Assembly: GCA_035620515.1 (NCBI GenBank)
Contig: DASPGR010000340.1
Location: forward strand, 1 to 11,560
Direction of reading: 5' to 3'
From: SG8-41 sp035620515
GTDB lineage: Bacteria; Pseudomonadota; Gammaproteobacteria; Burkholderiales; SG8-41
Length of the DNA: 11,560 nt
Positions 1 to 7,280 of the stretch are shown here, piece by piece (position 1 is the first letter of the stretch; every line of letters begins with the position of its first letter). The translations under genes and the position numbers were made by a program. The notes beneath the pieces are model-generated. The model was not told the origin of the DNA. It was given only the letters and a program-made list of their open reading frames with translations, and made no database searches.

Positions 1-579
1 CAGGGCGGGAAGGAGCTCCCGCATCAGCGCGAGGACCGGCTCGCGCTGGTAATTTCCCGCGCGAGAGGCAACCACCCGCACATCGGGCCAGTGGCTGAGC
101 GCATCGCGGAATCCGCGCATCCGCTCGCGGCTGGTGACCGCGCCGGCGATGCCTTCGATGATGAGCAGGTCCCCGCGCCCGCCGATGTGCCGGAAGAGAT
201 ACTCGGCAAGCTCATGGCCGATACGGTAATCGTCCGAGCCGACAAACGCGACAAATTCGCCCTCATCGAGCCGGTTGAGAATATTGACCACGGGGATCCG
301 CGCCGCATTGAGCTTTCTTACTGACGCGTTCATTGCCGTATCGTGCACGGGAACGAAGACGACCGCATCGGGACGCTCGTCGATGGCGCGATCGACGAGG
401 GCGATCTGTTCGGCGATGTCGTCCGGCTTTCCCGGAACGTAATGCGCGACCTCTGCGTCGTGGCGCGCCGCGGCGCGCTCGGCTCCGATCCGCGCTGCAG
501 CGTACGCGGGGTTCGTGCGGTTCTTCGTGAATACCGCGATGACCGGACGCTCGCGGCCCGCTGGCTGGTCTGCGCTCAC
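1..579 (-). CDS. Type I periplasmic-binding-protein-like (sugar-binding) protein, partial, no visible signal peptide
   Basis: Reading leftward from GTG at 577-579 gives 193 codons open to the window edge, so the C-terminal part is missing. Seen: an N-terminal beta-strand motif PVIAVFTKNRTNPAYAAAR (about residues 12-30), then VGSDDYRIGHELAEYL and IIEGIAGAVTSRERMRGF. These match the ribose/sugar-binding protein fold (Peripla_BP_4; the LacI effector domain is related). Such proteins usually deliver a sugar or similar ligand to an ABC importer, or sense it. Odd points: only about 11 residues precede the first strand, with no hydrophobic signal peptide, lipobox or HTH. Neither GTG 579 nor the alternative TTG 588 has a Shine-Dalgarno sequence, and no in-frame ATG lies upstream before the stop of the previous gene. 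The fold assignment is firm. The start, location (cytoplasmic or periplasmic) and ligand are not. Transporter partners, if any, would lie left of the window. Confidence 0.75.
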   Translation of the reverse strand, partial: MSADQPAGRERPVIAVFTKNRTNPAYAAARIGAERAAARHDAEVAHYVPGKPDDIAEQIALVDRAIDERPDAVVFVPVHDTAMNASVRKLNAARIPVVNILNRLDEGEFVAFVGSDDYRIGHELAEYLFRHIGGRGDLLIIEGIAGAVTSRERMRGFRDALSHWPDVRVVASRAGNYQREPVLALMRELLPAL

Positions 580-589
580 GCGTGTCAAT

Positions 590-617
590 AAAAAAATGCC
601 CGCCGGCTGGCGGGCAT
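590..617 (-). terminator. Rho-independent terminator after the VOC gene
   Basis: On the minus strand the sequence folds into a perfect 9-bp stem (ATGCCCGCC / GGCGGGCAT, plus-strand 596-604 with 609-617) with a 4-nt loop, followed by seven consecutive T residues (the last belongs to the stem edge). It begins 41 bases after the stop codon of the VOC gene, so it should end transcripts coming from that gene and any read-through from the efflux operon. It has no T run in the plus direction and should be one-way. The next minus-strand gene begins only a few bases after the T run. Confidence 0.88.
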
Positions 618-657
618 GCGGGATTCGCGCACCCGGCCGCTGGCGCCGGGTGACGGC

Positions 658-1098
658 TCACACGACGAGGTTCGTCTGCGCGGTGGTGCCCGACGGCACC
701 GCATCCTCGACCACTTCTTTCAGGAAATTGAACTCGAGCTTGGTACCGACCGGGTCGTGCAGGAACACCTGGTAGCCCGCATCCGGGATGTTCTGTTCCT
801 CGAACGCGACGCCCAGCTTCTTCAGGCGTTTGCGGAAGTCGGCCGCGCCCGCGGCCTTGAACGCGATGTGGTCGACGCTGCCGCTGTGCCGGTCGGACTT
901 TGCGACATAGCCCTCGGGGAAGCGCGCCGAGACGTGCAGGATGGGATCGTCGCCGTCATAGAGCCAGGCTCCGCCGAACTGGAAGTTGGGGCGAAAACCT
1001 TTCGTCCACCCGAGAAGCTCACCGTAGAACTTCTCGATCGCGGGCAGGTCGTTTTCCGAGCAGCGGATGTTGAAGTGCAGAAAGCCTTTGAACTTCAT
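658..1098 (-). CDS. VOC-superfamily protein (glyoxalase / extradiol dioxygenase fold)
   Basis: The protein has 146 residues, the normal size for a single VOC module of two beta-alpha-beta-beta-beta repeats. The ATG at 1098 is preceded by GGGAG at 6-7 bases, which fixes the start; a longer in-frame extension upstream is only open by composition. Candidate metal ligands sit where VOC enzymes place them: His8 (FLHFNI) in the first strand, His77 (SVDHIAF) opening the second repeat, and Glu122 in the closing motif DPVGTKLEFNF. His55 (ILHVS) is a further possibility. VOC members include glyoxalase I, extradiol dioxygenases and antibiotic-binding or modifying proteins; the sequence alone does not say which. 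It lies 125 bp downstream of the efflux operon on the same strand and ends at the terminator at 590-617, so it could be the distal gene of that transcript or have its own promoter. Substrate unknown. Confidence 0.92.
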   Translation of the reverse strand: MKFKGFLHFNIRCSENDLPAIEKFYGELLGWTKGFRPNFQFGGAWLYDGDDPILHVSARFPEGYVAKSDRHSGSVDHIAFKAAGAADFRKRLKKLGVAFEEQNIPDAGYQVFLHDPVGTKLEFNFLKEVVEDAVPSGTTAQTNLVV

Positions 1099-1169
1099 TA
1101 AAGTCTCCCGGTACGTCATGCGGTTGGGCGCGGGTCGCCCGGGCTCGGGCCACCCATGCTGGATTCCGG

Positions 1170-1198
1170 ATTCTGCCTTGCCGGCGGGTGCGACGCAA
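1170..1198 (-). promoter_or_regulatory. Weak candidate promoter for the VOC gene
   Basis: Inside the 125-bp gap between the efflux operon and the VOC gene the minus strand reads TTGCGT, 17 bases, CAGAAT. This is a poor sigma-70-like pair (TTG at -35, four of six bases at -10). The rest of the gap (1099-1223) shows no convincing terminator for the outer membrane factor gene and no other gene, so read-through from the pump operon is at least as likely. Confidence 0.22.
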
Positions 1199-1223
1199 CG
1201 TCCCGGTTTCCTCCGCGGCAGCG

Positions 1224-2672
1224 TCACTTGCCGTATGGCGCGGCACCCACGATTTTCTCGGGATCGAGCCCCGTCCAGCCCCCGCCCAGCGCCTTGACGA
1301 GCTCGGCCACCGCGGTCCGCTGGGCGGCAAGCGCGTCGGCGCGATTCAACTCCGCCTGGAGGTAGTTGCGTTCGGCATCGATGATGTCGAGCTGGGAGAG
1401 GAGCCCGCTCTGGTAGCGGATCCGCGATAGCCGCAGCGCCTCGGCGAGCGCCTTGGCGCGCGTGCCCTCCGAGTCGTAGACCTCCCGTGCGCGCATCTGG
1501 GTGCTCAACGCCTGGCGCACTTCGCGGAACGACTGCTGCAGGGATTTCTGGTACTGGGCCACGGCCTGGCGCTGGCGCGCTTCCACCGCCTGCACCTCGG
1601 CGCGCAGGCGCCCGCCCTGGAAGATCGGCTGGGCGAGCCCGAAGCCCAGCGCCCAGATTCGCGCGGGATTGGTGAATAGGTCGGCGAGCTGCGCGCTCTC
1701 GCTTCCGTAGTAGCCGGTGAGGGCAATGCTCGGAAAGAGCGCGGCGCGCGCCTGGCCGATACGTGCGTTGGCGGCGATCAGGCGCTGCTCGGCCTCTACG
1801 ACGTCGGGACGGCGAAGCAGCAGCTCGGAGGGCAGGCCCTCCGGCACGACCTGTGCGGTCGGCTGACCGCTCTCTTTGCCGCGAACGATGGAGCCTTCCA
1901 TGATCGCGCGCGGGTTGCGGCCGGCGAGCACGGCGAGCGCAAGCTCCTGCGCGACGAGCCGGTCCTGCAACGCGGGGAGCTGGGAGCGCGCCGCGGCCAC
2001 TTCGGCCTCGAGCTGCCGCAGCGTGAACTCGTCGATAAGGCCGGCGTTGAAGCGCAGCGTCTGGAGCTCGTACGCGCGCGTTCGCAGCTCGAGGGACTGC
2101 TGCGTCGAGGCGACCTGGGAGTCGAGCGAGAGCATCGCGAAGTACGAGCGCACCACGTCCGTCGTGAGCGTGATGCGCACGGTCTGCCGCGCGGACTCTG
2201 TCGCCAGCAGGTTCGCGCGCGCGGCCTCGGACGCGCTCGAGAGCCGGCCCCAGAGATCCACTTCGTACGCGACATTGAACTGGGCGCGATAGTTGTTGCG
2301 CTCGAGCGGCGTGCCCAGCGGGAGGCGGGTTGCCGAGCTCTCCGAGGAGCGCTGGCGGTCGCGCAAGAAGGTCGCATCGACCGACGGCGCCAGCGCCGAA
2401 TCGGCGACTTGCAGCAGCGCGCGGGCTTCCTCGACGCGGGCCGCCGCTGCGGCGAGGTCCTGGTTGTGTGCGAGCGCCTCTTCGACCAGGCGGTCGAGAA
2501 CGGGATCGCCGTAGAGCGTCCACCAACGCTCCCCGATCTTTCGTTCATCGGTACTGGGCGCACCTTCCCAAGACACCGGCAGTTCTGCGGCAGGCCGCTC
2601 GTACTCCGGTCCGACGGCGCAGCCGGCGATCAAAGCCGCAACGAGCGGGAATGAGGCCCATCTAGCGTTCAT
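1224..2672 (-). CDS. Outer membrane factor lipoprotein of the RND efflux system (OprM/NodT family)
   Basis: The product (482 residues, usual OprM/NodT size) is the outer membrane channel that completes the tripartite pump. Seen: an N-terminal signal peptide ending in lipobox LIAGC with Cys18 as lipidation site; family motifs GPEYERP, WWTLYGDPVLD (50-60), YEVDLWGR (136-143), LLLRRPDVVEAEQRL (284-298) followed by NARIGQARAALFPSI, PIFQGGRLRAEV (349-360), and ALGGGW near the C terminus. The two halves are the duplicated OEP repeats that form the barrel and alpha-helical tunnel. The ATG at 2672 was chosen because GGGAGG lies 6 bases upstream and the lipoprotein signal follows directly; it overlaps the pump stop by 11 bases, indicating translational coupling. 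The in-frame extension to 2780 would sit inside the pump gene and bury the signal peptide, so it is rejected. Confidence 0.96.
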   Translation of the reverse strand: MNARWASFPLVAALIAGCAVGPEYERPAAELPVSWEGAPSTDERKIGERWWTLYGDPVLDRLVEEALAHNQDLAAAAARVEEARALLQVADSALAPSVDATFLRDRQRSSESSATRLPLGTPLERNNYRAQFNVAYEVDLWGRLSSASEAARANLLATESARQTVRITLTTDVVRSYFAMLSLDSQVASTQQSLELRTRAYELQTLRFNAGLIDEFTLRQLEAEVAAARSQLPALQDRLVAQELALAVLAGRNPRAIMEGSIVRGKESGQPTAQVVPEGLPSELLLRRPDVVEAEQRLIAANARIGQARAALFPSIALTGYYGSESAQLADLFTNPARIWALGFGLAQPIFQGGRLRAEVQAVEARQRQAVAQYQKSLQQSFREVRQALSTQMRAREVYDSEGTRAKALAEALRLSRIRYQSGLLSQLDIIDAERNYLQAELNRADALAAQRTAVAELVKALGGGWTGLDPEKIVGAAPYGK

Positions 2673-5600
2673 CTTCGCCTCCCGTGGCACGCGAATGATG
2701 GTGCGCCGTGCGCGCGGCGCGGCGGCCGAGGTTGCGGTGATGCTCGACCTCGCCCTCGATTTCAGAGGTCGAGCGCTCATCCGAGAGCTTGCGGTCCGAG
2801 ATCATCTTGTAGAACCAGGGGATGAAGAAGATCGCGAGAAACGTCGCAGCCAGCATCCCGCCCACCACCCCGGTCCCGGCCGAGTGGCGCGCGCCGGCGC
2901 CCGCGCCGGTCGAAAGCGCCAGAGGCGTCACGCCGAGGATGAAGGCGAGCGAGGTCATGAGAATGGGCCGGAAGCGCAGGCGCGCCGCCTCGATCGCCGC
3001 GGCGGACGTGGTGTACCCCTCATGCTTCTTCAGGACCGCGTACTCCACGATCAGGATGGCGTTCTTCGCCGCGAGTCCCAGCAGGGTGACGAGCCCGATC
3101 TGGAAATAGACGTCGTTGGTGAAACCGCGAATCCAGACGGCCGCGAGCGCTCCGAACGTACCGAAAGGCAGCGCCAGCATGACCGAGAGCGGCAGCGACC
3201 AGCGGTCGTACTGCGCGGCGAGAATGAGAAACACCATCAGCGCCGCGAGGGCGAGGGCGAGAATCGACGTGCCGCCCGAGCGCTTTTCCTGGAATGATGC
3301 GCCGCCCCAGTCGAAGCTGAATCCCGGCGGCAGCGTCTTGCGCGCGATCTCTTCCATGCGCTCGATCGCCTGGCCCGAGCTGTAGCCGGGCTGCGCCGCA
3401 CCGAAGATCTTCACCGCGGGCAGGTTGTTGAAGCGGTCGAGCGAGTCGGGTCCCGACGAGTACTTCACCTTGGCAAGCGATGCGAGCGGCACCATGCGGT
3501 CGCGGTCCGAACGCACGTAGACCGCGCCCACGTCGTCGGGGCTCTTGCGGTAGGCCGGCTCCGCGGACATGAGCACCTGCCAGGTCCGGCCGTGCTTGTT
3601 GAAGTCGTTGACGTAGAACGTGCCGAGCGTCGCAGCGAGCGTGTTGTAGACCTCGTCGACGGGCACGCCCAGCGCCTTGGCCTTCTCGCGGTCGGTCTCG
3701 ACGTAGAGCTGCGGCACGTTGGCGCGCCAGAGCGTGTTGACCTGCGCGAACATGGGATCCTTGGCGACCGCGCCGAGAAGCTGCTGCGTCACTTCGGCCA
3801 GGCGCTGCGGCCCGCCTTCACCCCGGTTCTGGATGTAGAACTCGAAGCCGCCTGCATTGCCCAGGCCAAAGATGGGCGGAGGCCCGAAGGCAAGCACCAG
3901 GGCTTCCTTGATGTGCGCGGTCTTTGCAAAGAACTCGCCGACAAGCTGCGGCGTGGCGACATCGCGGTCGTCCCAGTGTATCTGCGTGACGAAGATGGTG
4001 GCCGCGCTGTTGCGGAAGCCGCCGCCGAGAAAATCGAACCCGGTGAAGGCCACGGCCGACTCGTTCGCCGGGTTTGACTTGATGATCTTGACGACCTCGT
4101 TCACCACTTCGTCCGTGCGTTGCAGCGTTGCCCCGTCGGGCAGGAACACCGCCGCAATGTAGTAGCCCTGGTCCTCGTCGGGCACGAGCGAGCCCGGCGT
4201 GATGCGCCAAAGCCCGGTGGTGAGCCCCACCATTCCAATGAAAAGGAGCGCCGCGATGGCGCCCCGGCGCATCATCCAGGTCACCCCGTCGACGTAGCGG
4301 CCGGTCACGCGGTGAAACCAGTCGTTGAACCAGCGGAAGAAGCGTCCGGGCTGCCGGTGTTCGCGCTTGAGCAACACGACGCACAGACTCGGCGTAAGCG
4401 TCAGCGCGACGAACCCCGAGATCACAACCGCAATCGAAATCGTGACCGCAAACTGGCGGTAGAGCTCCCCGGTGAGCCCGCCCAGGAACGCGATCGGCAC
4501 GAATACCGCCGTCAGCACGAGCACAATTGCGATGATGGGGCTCGTCACCTCGTGCATGGCCTTGATCGCGGCTTCCCTGGCGTGCAGGTGTTCCTCGCGC
4601 ATGATGCGCTCGACGTTCTCCAGCACGACGATCGCGTCGTCGACCACGATGCCGATGGCGAGCACCATGCCGAAGAGCGTGAGCGTGTTGATCGAGTAGC
4701 CGAGTATTGCGAGACCGGCAAAGGTCCCGATGAGCGAGACGGGCACGGCGGCGAAGGGAATGAGGGTCGCGCGCCAGTTCTGCAGGAAGAGGTAGACGAC
4801 GAGGAAGACGAGCAGCATCGCCTCGAGCAGCGTCTTCACCACCTCGCGGATCGAGACCTCGACGAAGCGCGTCGTGTCGTAGACCACGTTGTAGGCGAGA
4901 CCCGCCGGAAACTGTTTGGCAATCGGCTCCATGACGGCTCGCACACGCTCGCCGGTCGCGATCGCGTTGGCTCCGGGCTGCAGGAAAATTCCTACGAGCG
5001 TCGCCGACTTGCCGTTGACGCGCCCGATGAATTCATAGTCCTTGGAGCCGAGCTCGACGCGCGCGACATCCTTCATGCGCAGCACGGAGCCGTCGGCATT
5101 CGCCCGCACCACGATATTCTCGAACTCCTCGGGCTCCGAGAGCCGGCCGCGCGTCGTGATGGTATAGACGAGCTCCTGGGGTCCGCTGGTGGGCGCCTGC
5201 CCGATCTTGCCAGCGGCGAACTGGGCGTTCTGCTCGTTCAACGCCCGGACGAGGTCCGAGGGCGTGAGCTTCAGCTGCGCCAGGCGGTCCGGGCGCACCC
5301 AGATGCGCATCGCGTAGTCCTTGGCGCCGAATATCTGCACGTTGGTCGTGCCCGGCACGCGTTTCAGCTGGTCGAGCACGTTCAGCGTGACGTAGTTGGA
5401 GATGTAGAGGTCGTCGTGGCTGCCGTCGGGCGAGGTGAAGGCGAGCACCTGCAGGAACGAGGATGAGCCCTTCTCGACGGTCACGCCCTGGCGGCGCACT
5501 TCCACCGGCAGCCGCGGCTCCGCCTGCTTCACGCGGTTGTTCACGTTAAGCGCCGCCGTGTCGACGTCGGAGCCGATATCGAAGGTGACCAGGATCTCGA

Positions 5601-5865
5601 CCGCGCCGTTCGAGGTCGAAGTCGAGCTCATATAAAGCATGTTTTCGACGCCGTTGATCTGGTTTTCGAGCGGCGCGGCAACCGTCTGCTCGAGCGTCTG
5701 GGCGGACGCCCCGGGATAGAAGGCGCGCACCGTGACCACGGGCGGGGCGATCTCGGGGTACTGCGCAATCGGCAGCACGCGCATCGCGGCAAGCCCTGCG
5801 ATGATCATGAAGATCGAGAGCACGGCCGCGAAGATCGGGCGGTCGATGAAAAAGCGCGAGATCAT
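2662..5865 (-). CDS. RND multidrug efflux pump, inner membrane permease (HAE-1 / AcrB family)
   Basis: The product (1067 residues; AcrB has 1049) is the proton-driven trimeric pump that captures hydrophobic or amphiphilic drugs, solvents or detergents from the periplasm and inner membrane leaflet. Seen: N-terminal MISRFFIDRPIFAAVLS for TM1; the proton relay GIVVDDAIVVLENVER with Asp409/Asp410 (AcrB D407/D408), Lys934 in AAKNAILIVE (AcrB K940), and Arg964/Thr971 around LRFRPILMTS (AcrB R971/T978); phenylalanines in the binding-pocket segments (GFDFLGGGF, about 609-617); GAGAGARHSAGTGVVGGM near the end. All key residues are intact, so the pump should work. The start ATG lies 12 bases after the adaptor stop, with AAGGG overlapping that stop as a modest ribosome site. 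The last 30 or so residues are hydrophilic and His/Arg-rich, beyond the AcrB end. Substrates cannot be read from sequence. Confidence 0.98.
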   Translation of the reverse strand: MISRFFIDRPIFAAVLSIFMIIAGLAAMRVLPIAQYPEIAPPVVTVRAFYPGASAQTLEQTVAAPLENQINGVENMLYMSSTSTSNGAVEILVTFDIGSDVDTAALNVNNRVKQAEPRLPVEVRRQGVTVEKGSSSFLQVLAFTSPDGSHDDLYISNYVTLNVLDQLKRVPGTTNVQIFGAKDYAMRIWVRPDRLAQLKLTPSDLVRALNEQNAQFAAGKIGQAPTSGPQELVYTITTRGRLSEPEEFENIVVRANADGSVLRMKDVARVELGSKDYEFIGRVNGKSATLVGIFLQPGANAIATGERVRAVMEPIAKQFPAGLAYNVVYDTTRFVEVSIREVVKTLLEAMLLVFLVVYLFLQNWRATLIPFAAVPVSLIGTFAGLAILGYSINTLTLFGMVLAIGIVVDDAIVVLENVERIMREEHLHAREAAIKAMHEVTSPIIAIVLVLTAVFVPIAFLGGLTGELYRQFAVTISIAVVISGFVALTLTPSLCVVLLKREHRQPGRFFRWFNDWFHRVTGRYVDGVTWMMRRGAIAALLFIGMVGLTTGLWRITPGSLVPDEDQGYYIAAVFLPDGATLQRTDEVVNEVVKIIKSNPANESAVAFTGFDFLGGGFRNSAATIFVTQIHWDDRDVATPQLVGEFFAKTAHIKEALVLAFGPPPIFGLGNAGGFEFYIQNRGEGGPQRLAEVTQQLLGAVAKDPMFAQVNTLWRANVPQLYVETDREKAKALGVPVDEVYNTLAATLGTFYVNDFNKHGRTWQVLMSAEPAYRKSPDDVGAVYVRSDRDRMVPLASLAKVKYSSGPDSLDRFNNLPAVKIFGAAQPGYSSGQAIERMEEIARKTLPPGFSFDWGGASFQEKRSGGTSILALALAALMVFLILAAQYDRWSLPLSVMLALPFGTFGALAAVWIRGFTNDVYFQIGLVTLLGLAAKNAILIVEYAVLKKHEGYTTSAAAIEAARLRFRPILMTSLAFILGVTPLALSTGAGAGARHSAGTGVVGGMLAATFLAIFFIPWFYKMISDRKLSDERSTSEIEGEVEHHRNLGRRAARTAHHHSRATGGEDER

Positions 5866-5877
5866 GGACGGCTGCCC

Positions 5878-7089
5878 TTACTTTCCTGCCGGGGTCTGTG
5901 CACCGTTCGATGGCTTCTTGTCCGCCGGCGTGCCAGGGTCGGACGCATCACTGGCGACCTTGACCGGGCTCCCGGGGCCGAGCTTCATGACACCGTCGAC
6001 GATGACGCGCTCGCCGGGCTGCAACCCTTTATGGATGACCCAGCCTTCCGCCGTCCATTCGCCCACTTCAACGGGTCTGGGTTCGGCCTTCGACTCGGCA
6101 TTCACGACATAGACGAACTTGCCCTGCGGGCCTTCCAGCACCGAACGCAGCGGCACGACCACCGCGGCAGGCCGGACCGCGCCATCCAGAATCACGCGCA
6201 CAAACTCGCCAGCGCGCAGGGAGCCCTGAGGATTCGGAAGCACGGCGCGCGCTTCGCTCGTCCCGGTGCGTGAATTGACCCGCACGTCCCTGAAATTGAG
6301 CATCCCGCTTTGTGCATAGACCGTCCCGTCGGCGAGTCTCACCCTCGCACGGAAGCGGTCCTCCTGGGGCAGCCTCAACCTTCCCGCCGCGGAATCGCGC
6401 CGCATAGCGAGGTAATCGCGGTCGGGAATGCCGAAAATGACGTAAATCGGGTCGGTCTGCGTGACGCTCGCAAGGAGCACGTTCGGTCCCGAGACGAGGG
6501 TGCCCTCGGAGACGTTGGCGCGGCTGCTGATGCCGGAGATCGGCGCCTCGACGCGCGTGTATTCGACATTGAGTTTCGCCTCGCTCACGCGGGCGCGCGC
6601 GCTCCTCACCTCGGCTTCGGCAATCTCCGCAGCGGAGATCGCATCGTCCAGTTCCTTGCGGCTCACCGCACGCGATTCGATCACGGGTTTCAGCCGGTCG
6701 GCCTCGCGCTGGGCCTGCGCGAGGCGTGCCTCGGCGACCGCGAGCTCGCCCTCGGCGCGCTCGAGCGCCACGCGAAACGGAGCAGGATCGATTGTGAAGA
6801 GCGATTGTCCCTGCTTGACCAGGGCGCCTTCCACGAAGTTGCGCTTCTGCAGGATGCCGGTGACGCGGGCGCGAACCTCGACCTCACGGGAGCCCTCGGT
6901 CTGCGCAACGTACTCATAGGTCACCGGAATATCCCGCGTCTCGACTGTCGCGACCGCGACGACGGGCGGAGGAAAGCCCCCCGCAGGCTGCCCGCCGGAT
7001 GGCTTGCATGCGGCGACAGCCAGCGCGAGCGCGATGCATGCGGAGCTGCGTGCGATCACAAAAGTAGCGCGAAGTGCGGCGGACATCAT
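5878..7089 (-). CDS. RND efflux periplasmic adaptor (membrane fusion lipoprotein, AcrA/MexA family)
   Basis: This 403-residue lipoprotein links pump and outer membrane channel. Seen: a signal peptide with lipobox LAVAAC (Cys28), then a proline-rich linker; split lipoyl/biotinyl domain (VEVRARVTGILQKRNFVEGALVKQGQ, about 69-95, and YTRVEAPISGISSRANVSEGTLV, 177-199); between them an alanine/glutamate/arginine-rich helical hairpin (about 104-172); a beta-barrel (about 212-305) starting TDPIYVIFGIPDRDYL; and a membrane-proximal domain ending GERVIVDGVMKLGPGSPVKV. ATG 7089 is preferred: the signal peptide follows at once. A TTG at 7119 adds only ten charged residues; ATG 7086 is equally possible. 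The upstream ribosome site is weak (GAAAG). It is the first gene of the pump operon, about 80 bases downstream of the operator palindrome, and the C-terminal tail is low-complexity and polar. Confidence 0.96.
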   Translation of the reverse strand: MMSAALRATFVIARSSACIALALAVAACKPSGGQPAGGFPPPVVAVATVETRDIPVTYEYVAQTEGSREVEVRARVTGILQKRNFVEGALVKQGQSLFTIDPAPFRVALERAEGELAVAEARLAQAQREADRLKPVIESRAVSRKELDDAISAAEIAEAEVRSARARVSEAKLNVEYTRVEAPISGISSRANVSEGTLVSGPNVLLASVTQTDPIYVIFGIPDRDYLAMRRDSAAGRLRLPQEDRFRARVRLADGTVYAQSGMLNFRDVRVNSRTGTSEARAVLPNPQGSLRAGEFVRVILDGAVRPAAVVVPLRSVLEGPQGKFVYVVNAESKAEPRPVEVGEWTAEGWVIHKGLQPGERVIVDGVMKLGPGSPVKVASDASDPGTPADKKPSNGAQTPAGK

Positions 7090-7167
7090 GGTTTTCTTTC
7101 GTATTCCATTGCGCTGCAAGCCGCAGGAACCTCATCGTTCATGCGAACCCGGTTGCAGAGAAGGCGG

Positions 7168-7197
7168 ATGTTACATACAATCCTGTATGTATGTAAA
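7168..7197 (-). promoter_or_regulatory. Candidate promoter of the efflux operon
   Basis: On the minus strand TTTACA (7192-7197, five of six matches to the -35 consensus) is followed after 18 bases by TAACAT (7168-7173, four of six at -10). The -10/-35 interval is almost exactly the palindrome at 7171-7196, the geometry expected when a TetR repressor blocks RNA polymerase. Transcription would begin near 7161, about 70 bases before the adaptor ATG. Confidence 0.5.
7171..7196. promoter_or_regulatory. AcrR-type operator palindrome between pump operon and repressor gene
   Basis: The site consists of perfect 9-bp inverted arms TTACATACA and TGTATGTAA around an 8-bp centre (AATCCTGT is the variable middle region). 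The E. coli AcrR operator is built from the same arms (TACATACA ... TGTATGTA). It sits in the divergent region between the adaptor and the TetR gene and overlaps the candidate pump promoter. A weak plus-strand pair, TTACAT 7171-7176 and TAAAGA 7194-7199 with 17-base spacing, could serve the repressor gene, so the same site may also autoregulate. The palindrome is directly visible; the identity of the binding protein is inferred from neighbour and motif. Confidence 0.82.
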
Positions 7198-7215
7198 GAC
7201 CCCGTCATGCCTGCT

Positions 7216-7239
7216 GCGCGTGACGCTATCGTTACGCGC
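7216..7239 (+). other. Hairpin / secondary palindrome in the repressor leader
   Basis: GCGCGTGAC (7216-7224) and GTTACGCGC (7231-7239) pair over nine positions, one of them a G-U wobble in RNA, around the 6-base loop GCTATC. It lies in the untranslated leader of the TetR gene, 27 bases before the ribosome site. It has no following T run, so it is not a classical terminator. It could be a second protein site or simply a GC-rich fold. Confidence 0.3.
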
Positions 7240-7265
7240 GCGCTTCGCGGCTTTCACAATGTGCT

Positions 7266-7271
7266 AAGGAG
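7266..7271 (+). promoter_or_regulatory. Ribosome binding site that fixes the GTG start of the TetR gene
   Basis: AAGGAG lies nine bases before GTG 7281. No ATG is available near the HTH domain, and the TetR family N terminus begins directly after this GTG, so this site decides the start. Confidence 0.7.
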
Positions 7272-7280
7272 AACTGCCTG

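Noticed and set aside
583..588. TTGACA on the minus strand as -35 box for the binding-protein gene
   Set aside because: No -10-like hexamer occurs 15-19 bases downstream, and transcription would start inside the coding region.
658..2526. 622-codon minus-strand open frame joining the VOC protein to a long upstream extension
   Set aside because: The upstream part is an Arg/Ala/Pro-rich out-of-frame reading of the outer membrane factor gene; the VOC ATG at 1098 with its GGGAG site explains the real gene. It is not a fusion.
4120..5466. 448-codon plus-strand open frame antisense to the RND pump
   Set aside because: Composition is typical of antisense shadow (His/Arg/Asp-rich, no domain); the pump frame is intact over 1067 residues.
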